NCBI GenBank assembly: GCA_017516265.1
Contig: JAFXDL010000002.1
Span: forward strand, 1 to 32,789
Source: Bacteroidaceae bacterium
GTDB lineage: Bacteria; Bacteroidota; Bacteroidia; Bacteroidales; Bacteroidaceae
Reading direction: 5' to 3'
DNA length: 32,789 nt
Position numbers and translations under genes: made by a program. A model generated the notes under the pieces. That model was given only the letters and a program-made list of their open reading frames with translations, was not told where the DNA came from and made no database searches. Positions 24,586 to 32,715 of this stretch are shown piece after piece. Each line of letters begins with the position of its first letter. The stretch's first letter is position 1.

Positions 24586-25239
24586 ATGGAAGAACTTGAA
24601 TTCCTTGACACTCCACTGGTCGATGCGAGCAGCATGACTCAATTGTTGTTACATTTTGTCATCAACATGATTTTTTGTGGTTTTATTATCCACAAGTTGT
24701 ATTATCCCAAAAGCCAACGGCGCGATTACTATTTTACCTTTGCGCTTATCAGTTTGAGTATCTTCTTCATGATATTCCTGTTGGGAAGTGTGAAAATCAA
24801 GGTCGGCTTTGCTTTAGGACTTTTTGCCATCTTCGGCATCATCCGTTATCGGACAGAGCAGATGCCTGTGCGCGAGATGACCTATCTGTTTGTGCTTATT
24901 GCCGTATCTGTAATCAATGCCTTGGCGGTAACCCTGACCTATGCAGAACTGATATTGACCAATATCCTGTTTGTATGCAGCATCTGGTTGTTTGAGGACA
25001 TCCCCTGGATTAAGCATGTATGTGAGAAACTTGTCAAATATGACCGGATAGACTTGATTACCCCCGAGCACTATGACGAGATGAAGGCCGATTTGGAGAA
25101 ACGTCTCGGCTTCCCCATCATTCGCTTTGAAGTGGGTGCAGTGGACTTTTTGAAGGATGTGGCCATGGTGAAAGTCTATTATAAAGGCGATGGGGTGAAC
25201 TCCGTAAACAGAATGATGAATTTCCCGAAAGAAAAGTAA
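24586..25239 (+). CDS. DUF4956 membrane protein
   Basis: 217 residues with about four membrane helices (LLLHFVINMIFCGFIIHKLYY; YFTFALISLSIFFMIFLLGSV; FALGLFAIFGIIRYR; YLFVLIAVSVINALAVTLTY) and a cytoplasmic C-terminal domain (LITPEHYDEMKADLEKRLGF). The run FAIFGIIRYRTEQMPVREMTYLF is typical of DUF4956. Such proteins commonly sit beside VTC-domain genes, as here (37 bases after it). The function is unknown; it might guide or anchor the polymerase. Confidence 0.88.
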   Translation: MEELEFLDTPLVDASSMTQLLLHFVINMIFCGFIIHKLYYPKSQRRDYYFTFALISLSIFFMIFLLGSVKIKVGFALGLFAIFGIIRYRTEQMPVREMTYLFVLIAVSVINALAVTLTYAELILTNILFVCSIWLFEDIPWIKHVCEKLVKYDRIDLITPEHYDEMKADLEKRLGFPIIRFEVGAVDFLKDVAMVKVYYKGDGVNSVNRMMNFPKEK

Positions 25240-25249
25240 TCTAAGGCTG

Positions 25250-26134
25250 ATGAACATGAAAAAACATTTATTGGCCATACTCCTTATGGCATCTATCCCC
25301 TCTGTAGCACAAGACTTTGAGGTGAATGACGATTTTGGATTGGATATTTCATTGGGTGCAGAAAAGGAACTCCTTCCTGGATTAGATCTTGACATCGAAG
25401 GAAATCTTCGCACGCAGGAAAACTCACAACGCATCGAACGATATCTTATTGGAGCTTCACTTTCATACAAATTCTTGAATACAAAGAAGTTCGACATGAA
25501 AGTCAGTGGAGGATATGAGTTTATGTGGAATCAGAAAATGGAAGAGACAAAATTGGCGAAGAATCCTTATCCATTTTTAGCTATGGATTCTGACGGTGAA
25601 CTTATCTTGGACAATCAAGGGAACCCTATGGCAGATAAGAATTATTGCGATTACAATATCAACGAACGCTATTGGCGCAATCGTCACAGAGCTTCGCTTG
25701 GCCTTTCTGCCGAATATTCTCCCAACAAACGCTGGTCATTCCAATTGAAGGAAACAGTGCAATACAACCATTATTGTAGTGGAGATTCCATCAACCAATA
25801 CGAATATAGATGGGATGAAAATGACGATGGTGACAAATACCTTCCCGCGCCAGATATTGACAAAAAGTCTGTTGACTCCAAAAACCGTGTTGTCTTGCGT
25901 TCAAAGTTCACTGTAGAATATAATATCAAAGGTATTCCCCTCAACCCGTTTGCTGCTATTGACTACGGATGTGGACTCAATTATACTGCCAACAAGTGGA
26001 AATACACTATTGGAGCAGACTATACTATCCAGAAGAAACATAAACTGACGTTGTATTATCGCTTCCAAACCGAAGATGATGATGACGAACCAAATGGTCA
26101 CATGTTGGGTTTAGGGTATAAAATCAAATTTTAA
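25250..26134 (+). CDS. DUF2490-like outer-membrane beta-barrel protein
   Basis: 294 residues with a signal peptide (MKKHLLAILLMASIPSVAQD). The rest is alternating beta strands with aromatic ends (SLSYKFLNTKKFDMKVSGGYEFMW, KHKLTLYYRFQTEDDDDEPNGHMLGLGYKIKF) and ends in Phe, as outer-membrane barrels do. It resembles DUF2490. It starts ten bases after the DUF4956 stop; ATG at 25250 or 25256 are both possible. The cargo or partner is unknown. Confidence 0.75.
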   Translation: MNMKKHLLAILLMASIPSVAQDFEVNDDFGLDISLGAEKELLPGLDLDIEGNLRTQENSQRIERYLIGASLSYKFLNTKKFDMKVSGGYEFMWNQKMEETKLAKNPYPFLAMDSDGELILDNQGNPMADKNYCDYNINERYWRNRHRASLGLSAEYSPNKRWSFQLKETVQYNHYCSGDSINQYEYRWDENDDGDKYLPAPDIDKKSVDSKNRVVLRSKFTVEYNIKGIPLNPFAAIDYGCGLNYTANKWKYTIGADYTIQKKHKLTLYYRFQTEDDDDEPNGHMLGLGYKIKF

Positions 26135-26149
26135 GCTAAGCGAATAAGT

Positions 26150-26611
26150 ATGAAAAAGAAATTGCTACTATCAATGATGCTGGTCACCACCTCCTGTATG
26201 GTGGCAAAGGCTGAAGATAATCACCTGTACATACAACCTAATACAGGTACAACAAACGAATGGAGCATTCCTTCGTTGCAGAAAATGACATTTCAAGATG
26301 GTAATGTAGTGCTGACTAGCAGGAATGGCACTACCGCCTATACTCCCATCTCATCTATCAAACGCATGTTCATCACCACTCCTTCGGCTCATCATATAGA
26401 TGTCGCAGAAACAGTTTCGCCATATACTTGGCAAGGCGACCTCTTATACATCAATGCGCCGCAAGGCACATCCGTCAGGGTGTATAATGTTGCCGGTGCT
26501 TTGGTGATACAACAGTCTTTAGAAAGTAACACTATCGACTTCCAAGGATTCCCTAAAGGACTTTATATGGTGAATGTTGGAGGCAAGGTTTTCAAAACAG
26601 TAAAGAAGTAA
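26150..26611 (+). CDS. Secreted small protein with T9SS-like tail
   Basis: 153 residues. Signal peptide MKKKLLLSMMLVTTSCMVAKA with AKA-ED as cleavage site, then a short beta domain, then a C-terminal region (LLYINAPQGTSVRVYNVAGA, DFQGFPKGLYMVNVGGKVFK) resembling T9SS type A sorting domains. It starts 15 bases after the barrel gene. It may be delivered to the surface; no enzyme motif is seen. Confidence 0.75.
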   Translation: MKKKLLLSMMLVTTSCMVAKAEDNHLYIQPNTGTTNEWSIPSLQKMTFQDGNVVLTSRNGTTAYTPISSIKRMFITTPSAHHIDVAETVSPYTWQGDLLYINAPQGTSVRVYNVAGALVIQQSLESNTIDFQGFPKGLYMVNVGGKVFKTVKK

Positions 26612-26618
26612 CAGCCTT

Positions 26619-27911
26619 ATGAAGAAACTTATACTTTCAATCGTTTCTTTTGTGGTGCTTGCTGCACATGTGAGTGCCCAACAGCGAATATATGTGTGTG
26701 AAGGTTTCCGTTACGATGTTTACGATGTCCTTTCCACTGATGAAATCAAGTTCTCAACTGATGGACTTGAAGTGAGCATCGGTGATTATGAGACTTATGA
26801 TTTGGATGACATAGACTCCATTACTTTTACTGAGCCCCAATTTCCGCGAATCGACATTCGCTTTGATGGCGCTTCCGCTACGGTCAATGTAGGAGCTGGT
26901 GTCAAAGGAGTGACATACGGTATTAAGGGAGCAGTCGTTACACTCACTTCAACCACTCTTTCTGAAGAGTATCTTTATTCTGTTTCGGGCTCTTCTACCA
27001 ATGGTTCGCTCATCATCAATGGCGAATATAAACTCACTGTAGAATTGGCCGGACTTGATTTGACCAATCCCAACGGTCCGGCAATTGACATAGAGTGCGG
27101 CAAACGTATTGGCGTCATCCTCAAGGAAGGAACCATCAACACTTTAGCCGATGGCAAGGGTGGTACACACAAGGGTGCTTTCTATACCGAAGGACATCCC
27201 GAGTTTGAAGGTGGCGGTACATTGAATGTTACTGGTAATACCAAACATGCCATCTGTGCCAAAGAGTATCTGCAATTCAAGAAATCGACTGGTGCAGTGA
27301 ACATCTTGGGAGCTATCAGCGATGGCATTCATTGTGGCAAGGGAAAGAAGAACGATGACAACAGTCATTTCCAAATAAACGGGGGTATCATTACCATCAA
27401 CAATGCTGGCAGTGATTGCATCGATGCCGACGATTATGGTTGTATGATTATCAAGGGGGGAGTGCTCAATCTGAACGTTTCTACCTCCGACGGTATGGGA
27501 TTAAAATGTGACAGTATCATCTATATGACTGGTGGCGAATTGAACATCAATGTCGCAGGCCCGTTGAGTGAAGGCATCCGAACCAACTATGCCGCTTATT
27601 TCGATGGAGGAGACATCCACATGGACATCAAGGGCGATGGAACCAAGGGCATTCGTGCAAAACGTTGTAGTAAGACTACGGATACAGTACTCAATGGCGG
27701 ATTCCTCAACTTTGGAGGAACAACGGTGGAGATAACCGTCAGTGGCAAGACTTATGTTGCTGATGGTACAGATTGTGTGGGCATCCGTGCAGACCGCGAT
27801 TTCAATCAGACTGCAGGAGACATCACACTGACAGTAAACAGCTCTGATGCTACAGGTCTGGTGGTCAAAGGGACAGAAAACCGTACAGGTGGAACCCTCG
27901 TTGTGAAATAA
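26619..27911 (+). CDS. Cthe_2159-like carbohydrate-binding beta-helix protein
   Basis: 430 residues with a signal peptide (MKKLILSIVSFVVLAAHVSA). A beta-rich N-terminal part (YDVLSTDEIKFSTDGLEVSI) is followed from about residue 130 by repeated turns (SDGIHCGKGKKNDDNSHFQINGG, SDCIDADDYGCMIIKGGVLNL, SDGMGLKCDSIIYMTGGELNI, SEGIRTNYAAYFDGGDIHMDI, TKGIRAKR) typical of the carbohydrate-binding Cthe_2159 family, a right-handed beta-helix linked to binding of cellulose or pectin-type chains. It follows the T9SS-tailed gene by seven bases and ends the operon; the VTC/DUF4956/Cthe_2159 association is known from other phyla, often with CotH, which is absent here. Confidence 0.82.
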   Translation: MKKLILSIVSFVVLAAHVSAQQRIYVCEGFRYDVYDVLSTDEIKFSTDGLEVSIGDYETYDLDDIDSITFTEPQFPRIDIRFDGASATVNVGAGVKGVTYGIKGAVVTLTSTTLSEEYLYSVSGSSTNGSLIINGEYKLTVELAGLDLTNPNGPAIDIECGKRIGVILKEGTINTLADGKGGTHKGAFYTEGHPEFEGGGTLNVTGNTKHAICAKEYLQFKKSTGAVNILGAISDGIHCGKGKKNDDNSHFQINGGIITINNAGSDCIDADDYGCMIIKGGVLNLNVSTSDGMGLKCDSIIYMTGGELNINVAGPLSEGIRTNYAAYFDGGDIHMDIKGDGTKGIRAKRCSKTTDTVLNGGFLNFGGTTVEITVSGKTYVADGTDCVGIRADRDFNQTAGDITLTVNSSDATGLVVKGTENRTGGTLVVK

Positions 27912-27964
27912 AGAAAAGAAGAAAATGTTATAGGCCAAAGCCTTAGTCTCAGCCGGCAATGCGT

Positions 27965-28029
27965 CAGGCGCGGATTTCGTGGAATTTACGGGTAGAATGG
28001 AACCGTGTTATCCGCGTAATCCGCGCCTG
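27965..28029. repeat. Palindrome between convergent beta-helix gene and UPF0597 gene
   Basis: CAGGCGCGGATTTCGTGGAA and the following TTTACGGG face AACCGTGTTATCCGCGTAAT and CCGCGCCTG as inverted arms of about 28 bases, and TTTTTT follows on the plus strand (28031-28035). It should terminate the plus-strand operon and resembles the 19179-19252 repeat in its GCGGATTAC words. Confidence 0.8.
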
Positions 28030-28060
28030 TTTTTTGATAGCCGTAGCGATCTCTGTGTTT

Positions 28061-29359
28061 TCAGCAACGTCCTGTCTTGTGTGTCATAATATCCAATACC
28101 AGACGGTCAGTTTCATTCATGCCTTGCGAACCGATGCGGGTAAGATTGCGAATACATTGATCCACATCTTCATCAATGATGCCTTCAAAAGCAGTCACAC
28201 ACTTGTGTTGCATAGCAAGCAGAGCAGAGAATACAGCCGTAGCCACACCACTGGTCACCTTCATGGCACAACTGGGTTTGGCCCCGTCACATATCATGCC
28301 TGTGATGTTTGCTATCATGTTCTTTACCGCATGCGAAACTTGTTCGTATCCTCCTCCCATCAGATAAGTGATACCGCAACTGCTTCCTGTAGCAGCTACC
28401 ACACATCCGCACAAAGCTGACAATCGGCCCAAGCTTTGCTTGATATAGATAACGGTGAGGTGACTCAGAATGAGAGCACGTACCAGTTGTTCTTCACCCT
28501 TATTTGTTTCTTCTGCATAAATCACCACTGGCATAGTGGCACTGATACCTTGGTTGCCACTTCCCGAATTGCTCATTACCGGTATCATAGCACCAGCCAT
28601 GCGGGCATCGCACGCTCCACTGGTATAGGCCAAAATATGGGCAAAAATGCTGTCTCCCACTACGGGAGTATCCATTGGTTCACGGATAGCACGACCCAAT
28701 CCGTGTCCGTAGTCCAGTTTGAAGGATTCTTCAGCTGCAGCCTTATTCAAGCGGCGTGCTTCCAGGATAAACTCAATCTCTTCCAAAGGAGCTGTTGTGG
28801 CAAAGTCAAACACTTTACGCAATGTCAAGGTAACTTCTTGTTCCTCTTCGTTATTGGCTGTTGACGGTTGGCGGTTATCGAGTTTCACATCCTCTCCACT
28901 ACGCAGATAGACAAAGTTTGTATGTCCTGTTGCAATGATGGCCTCCGCTTGACGTTTTCCAGCCTCACAAAGTACCTCAATATAGAGTTTCTCACTGATA
29001 CCTTCTTTCAGAGCAATGTGAATACGCCCCTCATCCATGAAGCGTTTGCCTTGCTCCACTGCTTCAGGAGTACAATTACGCAATACCTCCAGTTGATATT
29101 CTGATTTCCCAATTAGTGCTCCTAATGCAATGGCTATGGGAAGTCCTATCATTCCTGTACCAGGGATACCCACTCCCATGGCATTCTTTAGGATGTTGGC
29201 ACTCAATTGTAATGAGATTTTCTCAGGTACACACCCTAGCAATTCTGTAGCCCGTGCCACACACAAAGCTACAGCGATAGGTTCTGTGCAACCGATGGCC
29301 GGAACCACTTCGCGCTTCATTAAGGCTATGATGCTTTGGCGTTCGTCTTTGTTAATCAT
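28061..29359 (-). CDS. UPF0597 (YhaM/CyuA-like) serine dehydratase-alpha family protein
   Basis: 432 residues, no signal peptide. It has the UPF0597 layout: N-terminal VPAIGCTEPIAVALCVARA, ANILKNAMGVGIPGTGMIGLPIA, MIPVMSNSGSGNQGISATMPV, and C-terminal CGCVVAATGSSCGITYLMGG and GMICDGAKPSCAMKV, whose Cys residues probably hold an iron-sulfur cluster as in serine dehydratase alpha chains. E. coli YhaM/CyuA acts in anaerobic cysteine breakdown, so a cysteine or serine deaminating/desulfurating role is likely. It lies behind dsbD with a hairpin in between. Confidence 0.88.
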   Translation of the reverse strand: MINKDERQSIIALMKREVVPAIGCTEPIAVALCVARATELLGCVPEKISLQLSANILKNAMGVGIPGTGMIGLPIAIALGALIGKSEYQLEVLRNCTPEAVEQGKRFMDEGRIHIALKEGISEKLYIEVLCEAGKRQAEAIIATGHTNFVYLRSGEDVKLDNRQPSTANNEEEQEVTLTLRKVFDFATTAPLEEIEFILEARRLNKAAAEESFKLDYGHGLGRAIREPMDTPVVGDSIFAHILAYTSGACDARMAGAMIPVMSNSGSGNQGISATMPVVIYAEETNKGEEQLVRALILSHLTVIYIKQSLGRLSALCGCVVAATGSSCGITYLMGGGYEQVSHAVKNMIANITGMICDGAKPSCAMKVTSGVATAVFSALLAMQHKCVTAFEGIIDEDVDQCIRNLTRIGSQGMNETDRLVLDIMTHKTGRC

Positions 29360-29377
29360 GAGGCTTAATTGGGTCCT

Positions 29378-29411
29378 ACCCCTTACCCCTCCACAAGGGA
29401 GAGTAAGGGGT
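29378..29411. terminator. Hairpin between dsbD and UPF0597 gene
   Basis: ACCCCTTAC pairs with GTAAGGGGT, with inner CCCT/AGGG, over a short loop. No T-run follows on either strand, so it may be a REP-like element or an attenuator rather than a strong terminator. Confidence 0.5.
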
Positions 29412-29422
29412 GAGGCTGTTTC

Positions 29423-31444
29423 TTACTTCTTATAATTCTTCAATCCAGTCTTCAAGAAATCAATATACTTGGCCACATCCTCATCATAAGAATAAGATTG
29501 GTTCAAGGGATTTCCTTCGTTGTCAACCAGCACATAGAAAGGTTGTGCATTGGCGCCGAACTTCACTCGCTGCAGGTAGCTCCATTTGTCACCCACAGTG
29601 CGCAGAGTGCGCTCCTTTCCATTTTCCATGACTGTAATATGCTCAGGAAGTGGCGCCTTCTCATCTACATAAAGTGAAATCAGAACGTAATCATTGTCTA
29701 TGATTTGTTTAACATTCTGGTCAATCCATACAGCATTTTCCATCTTACGGCAATTCACACAACCGTGGCCTGTAAAGTCTAGCAACACGGGTTTTCCGGC
29801 CTTCTTGGCATAAGCCATTCCCTCTTCATAGTCTAGGAAATGAGTCTGCATCTCATTCTTGTTCAACACAAAATCCTGTGTGGTAGAAGGAGGTGCAAAG
29901 GCACTGATGGCACGCAACGGGGCACCCCATAAACCAGGTACCATATATACCGCAAAAGCCAATGAAATAAGGGCCAGGAAGAAACGGGTCACGCCCACCT
30001 TGTCATCCTCCTCTTCGTCATGGGGGAATTTGATCTTACCCAACAGGTAGAATCCGAGCAGGGCAAATATCATAATCCAAAGTGAAAGGAATGTTTCGCG
30101 GTCAAGGATGTGCCAACCATACGCCAAGTCGGCTACCGAGAGGAACTTCAGGGCAAAGGCCAATTCTAAAAAGCCGAGGGTCACTTTGATGACATTCATC
30201 CAGTTGCCGCTCTTAGGCATCGACTTCAACCATGAGGGGAACATGGCAAACAGAGTGAAGGGGAGAGCCAATGCAATGGCAAAGCCCAACATGCCCACAG
30301 CTGGGCCAATGATATTACCCGAAGTAGAAACCTCCACCAACAGGAAACCAATGATAGGGCCTGTACAAGAGAAGGATACCAATGTCAGTGTGAAAGCCAT
30401 CAAGAAAATACTGAGGAAACCTGTCGTCTTCTCAGCCTTGCTATCTACGGCATTGCTCCACGAAGCAGGCAGGGTAATTTCAAATGCTCCAAAGAACGAA
30501 GCTGCAAACACCACCAGCATCAAGAAGAACAAGATGTTGAATACAGCATTGGTCGAAAGGGCATTCAGGGCACTGGCTCCGAAAATCAAGGTCACGGCCA
30601 ATCCCAGTATCACATAAATGACAACAATGGAGGCACCATAAAGCCATGCATCGCGAATACCCTTCTTCTTGTCATCCTTCGAACGTTTCAGGAAGAAACT
30701 AACCGTCATGGGAATAATGGGCCATACACACGGAGTGAACAAGGCTACCAGTCCCCCCACCAGTCCGGTGATAAAGATTACCCACAGCGATTGATTGGCG
30801 GTACTGCTGTCTTCTGCTTGTCCGAATGCCGTTAGTTTGTCGATGACGGGAGTCCAAAGGCCATTGTTGCCCACTTCGTTTGTTACCAGTGCATCCGTTG
30901 TTGCTGGAGTTTCTGCTATAGGCTGGGGTTCGGTATGGGCCTGTGTCGCAGGATTGATTTTGCTTGCTGGTACCGATGCCGTTCCTTTTGCTTCGCCAGT
31001 GTAGCTGAACTCCACATCCGTTGGAGGCAGACAGTTCTCATCGTTGCAGGCACCATATTGCAGGTATCCTTTCAGAGCATAGTTTCCGCCTGTGAATTTC
31101 ACCTTCTGCACAAAAGTACCTTTCCCTTCGAAATAGCGGAGTGTCATCTCGAACATGTTGTCAAAGTGTTCGATGACTTTTCCTTGCGGAGTCAGTTTGC
31201 CTACCAGTTCAGCCCCCTCCATCTTGTCGAAATTGATGGTTGCCGATACAGGACCATCTTCAGGCAAATCTGTAGAATAGAGATGCCAACCCGCATCAAT
31301 GGTCGCATTGAATACTAGTTCCGCCTCAGTGTCGGAAATCTTTTTCAACTCAGCCTGGAACTTGATAGGTTCCTGCATTTGCGCCAGCATAGGCAACATG
31401 CCGATGAGCGCAAACAAATACGTCAGTACGAATGTTTTCTTCAT
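29423..31444 (-). CDS. dsbD: DsbD-like thiol:disulfide interchange protein
   Basis: 673 residues from ATG at 31444 (MKKTFVLTYLFALIGMLPML, signal peptide); a frame extending to 31489 lies at the expected transcription start, so it is rejected. Order: N-terminal periplasmic beta domain (DAGWHLYSTDLPEDGPV, YGACNDENCLPPTDVEF), then an eight-helix CcdA/DsbD membrane domain (LVALFTPCVWPIIPMTV and VSFSCTGPIIGFLLV with the redox Cys), then a C-terminal thioredoxin-like domain (LLDFTGHGCVNCRKMENAVW, CxxC). It moves electrons from the cytosol to periplasmic thiols. All three modules are present. Confidence 0.93.
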   Translation of the reverse strand: MKKTFVLTYLFALIGMLPMLAQMQEPIKFQAELKKISDTEAELVFNATIDAGWHLYSTDLPEDGPVSATINFDKMEGAELVGKLTPQGKVIEHFDNMFEMTLRYFEGKGTFVQKVKFTGGNYALKGYLQYGACNDENCLPPTDVEFSYTGEAKGTASVPASKINPATQAHTEPQPIAETPATTDALVTNEVGNNGLWTPVIDKLTAFGQAEDSSTANQSLWVIFITGLVGGLVALFTPCVWPIIPMTVSFFLKRSKDDKKKGIRDAWLYGASIVVIYVILGLAVTLIFGASALNALSTNAVFNILFFLMLVVFAASFFGAFEITLPASWSNAVDSKAEKTTGFLSIFLMAFTLTLVSFSCTGPIIGFLLVEVSTSGNIIGPAVGMLGFAIALALPFTLFAMFPSWLKSMPKSGNWMNVIKVTLGFLELAFALKFLSVADLAYGWHILDRETFLSLWIMIFALLGFYLLGKIKFPHDEEEDDKVGVTRFFLALISLAFAVYMVPGLWGAPLRAISAFAPPSTTQDFVLNKNEMQTHFLDYEEGMAYAKKAGKPVLLDFTGHGCVNCRKMENAVWIDQNVKQIIDNDYVLISLYVDEKAPLPEHITVMENGKERTLRTVGDKWSYLQRVKFGANAQPFYVLVDNEGNPLNQSYSYDEDVAKYIDFLKTGLKNYKK

Positions 31445-31496
31445 TTGTTTTTTATTGTGATTTAATGTTTTATTCGCGGCTTTATACAAATCCGTG

Positions 31497-31504
31497 CAAA
31501 GATA
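31497..31504 (-). promoter_or_regulatory. -7 box of dsbD
   Basis: Minus-strand TATCTTTG matches TAnnTTTG, 52 bases before the ATG at 31444, which supports that start. The -33 box is weak. Confidence 0.6.
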
Positions 31505-31649
31505 GACAAAAAATCCCGATTATCAGCGATTAACGGCTTGATATTCTCTTTTTCAGATAAACTTCATAAAAAAAATGCAGTTTTCGGGTCCATATGCAAT
31601 TTTGAGAAGATTTTCTGACTGAAATATTCCGTCAAAAGAAAAAAATGAG

Positions 31650-31657
31650 TAGTTTTG
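31650..31657 (+). promoter_or_regulatory. -7 box of the small HTH-like gene
   Basis: TAGTTTTG matches TAnnTTTG and starts a leader of about 100 bases before the ATG at 31763. No clear -33 TTTG is seen at the usual spacing. Confidence 0.55.
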
Positions 31658-31713
31658 CATTATAAATATCAGTATAATAAAGATAAAACTGATTATATGC
31701 AATATCTATAATC

Positions 31714-31745
31714 CGCCAAATCTCACTTTTTTAGGAGATTTGGCG
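31714..31745 (+). promoter_or_regulatory. Leader hairpin before the small HTH-like gene
   Basis: CGCCAAATCTC pairs perfectly with GAGATTTGGCG over a ten-base loop with T6. It ends 17 bases before the ATG. It could be an operator, an RNA switch or an attenuator; the T-run lies in the loop, so it is not a standard terminator. Confidence 0.65.
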
Positions 31746-31762
31746 AAATATGATAAAAAAAG

Positions 31763-31969
31763 ATGAAAATAGAAGAAGCTATACTTTACTGCCTTACGAG
31801 CCAAAACCGAGGGATGCGGACGGATCAAATTGCAGAAATGATAAACCACCAACGGTTGCATATCCGCAAAGATAGGCAACCCGTTACATCCAATCAGGTA
31901 TATGCCGTTATCTGTCGCTTTCCCGATGTGTTTGTCAAGGCCGAAGGGCGAATTATGTTGATGATATAA
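31763..31969 (+). CDS. Small winged-helix-like (HARE-HTH-like) protein
   Basis: 68 residues: MKIEEAILYCLTSQNRGMRT, DQIAEMINHQRLHIRKDRQP, VTSNQVYAVICRFPDVFVKAEGRIMLMI. The pattern (helix, DQIAEMIN helix, TSNQVYAVI recognition-like helix, FVKAEGRIML wing) is like HARE-type winged helices. It may bind nucleic acid; the function is unknown. It starts after its own promoter and a leader hairpin, and the SDR gene follows after 14 bases, so they likely share a transcript. Confidence 0.7.
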   Translation: MKIEEAILYCLTSQNRGMRTDQIAEMINHQRLHIRKDRQPVTSNQVYAVICRFPDVFVKAEGRIMLMI

Positions 31970-31983
31970 AAGAATTAGACTTT

Positions 31984-32700
31984 ATGCAAACAGATACATT
32001 CAAAGATAAAGTAGTCATAGTAACAGGTGGTGCCAACGGGATTGGTCGATGCATTGCCAATGAGTTCCGTTCTCAAGGAGCCATAGTCTATGTGATTGAC
32101 AAGCAGGAGGGAGAGCATTTCGTTGGAGACATCTCCAAGAAAGAGATGCTGGAGGCTTTTGCGGACGAGGTGCAGAACAAGCATGAGAAAGTGGATATCA
32201 TCGTCAACAATGCTTTGCCACTGATGAAAGGGATAGATGAATGTTCCTACGAGGAGTTTCAATATGCATTGAGTGTAGGAGTAACCGCACCTTTCTACTT
32301 GGTAAAATTACTAAAGAACCATTTGGCCGAAGGTGCATCTATCATCAACATCTCTTCCTCGCGTGACCGCATGAGTCAACCACAAACCGAGAGCTACACT
32401 GCAGCCAAAGGGGGCATTGCTGCACTCACTCACGCATTGGCCGTAAGCCTGTCGGGACGAGCAAGGGTAAACTCTATTTCTCCCGGTTGGATAGATACGG
32501 CCTACACCGTTTACGAAGGTCCCGATGCCACGCAACAACCTGCAGGTAGAGTGGGTAATCCTTTGGATATCGCCCATATGGCACTCTTCCTTTGTAGCGA
32601 TAAGGCTGGCTTTATCACGGGCGAGAATATCTGCATCGATGGCGGCATGACCAAACAGATGATTTACCACGGAGATTACGGCTGGAAGTTGGAAAAATAG
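31984..32700 (+). CDS. Short-chain dehydrogenase/reductase
   Basis: 238 residues, classic SDR: cofactor motif VIVTGGANGIG (12-21 region), NNA at 75-77, Ser125 in INISSSRD, Tyr138 and Lys142 in SYTAAKGG, C-terminal SPGWIDTAY and NPLDIAHMALFLCSDKAGFITGENICIDGGMTKQ. The fold and NAD(P) use are certain; the alcohol or ketone substrate is not. A CatA-like gene begins 15 bases after it. Confidence 0.9.
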   Translation: MQTDTFKDKVVIVTGGANGIGRCIANEFRSQGAIVYVIDKQEGEHFVGDISKKEMLEAFADEVQNKHEKVDIIVNNALPLMKGIDECSYEEFQYALSVGVTAPFYLVKLLKNHLAEGASIINISSSRDRMSQPQTESYTAAKGGIAALTHALAVSLSGRARVNSISPGWIDTAYTVYEGPDATQQPAGRVGNPLDIAHMALFLCSDKAGFITGENICIDGGMTKQMIYHGDYGWKLEK

Positions 32701-32715
32701 TACACAGAATATAAT

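Noticed and set aside
31445..31489. N-terminal extension of DsbD by 15 residues
   Set aside because: The -7 box at 31497-31504 puts transcription start at about this place, and the signal peptide begins at the ATG at 31444.
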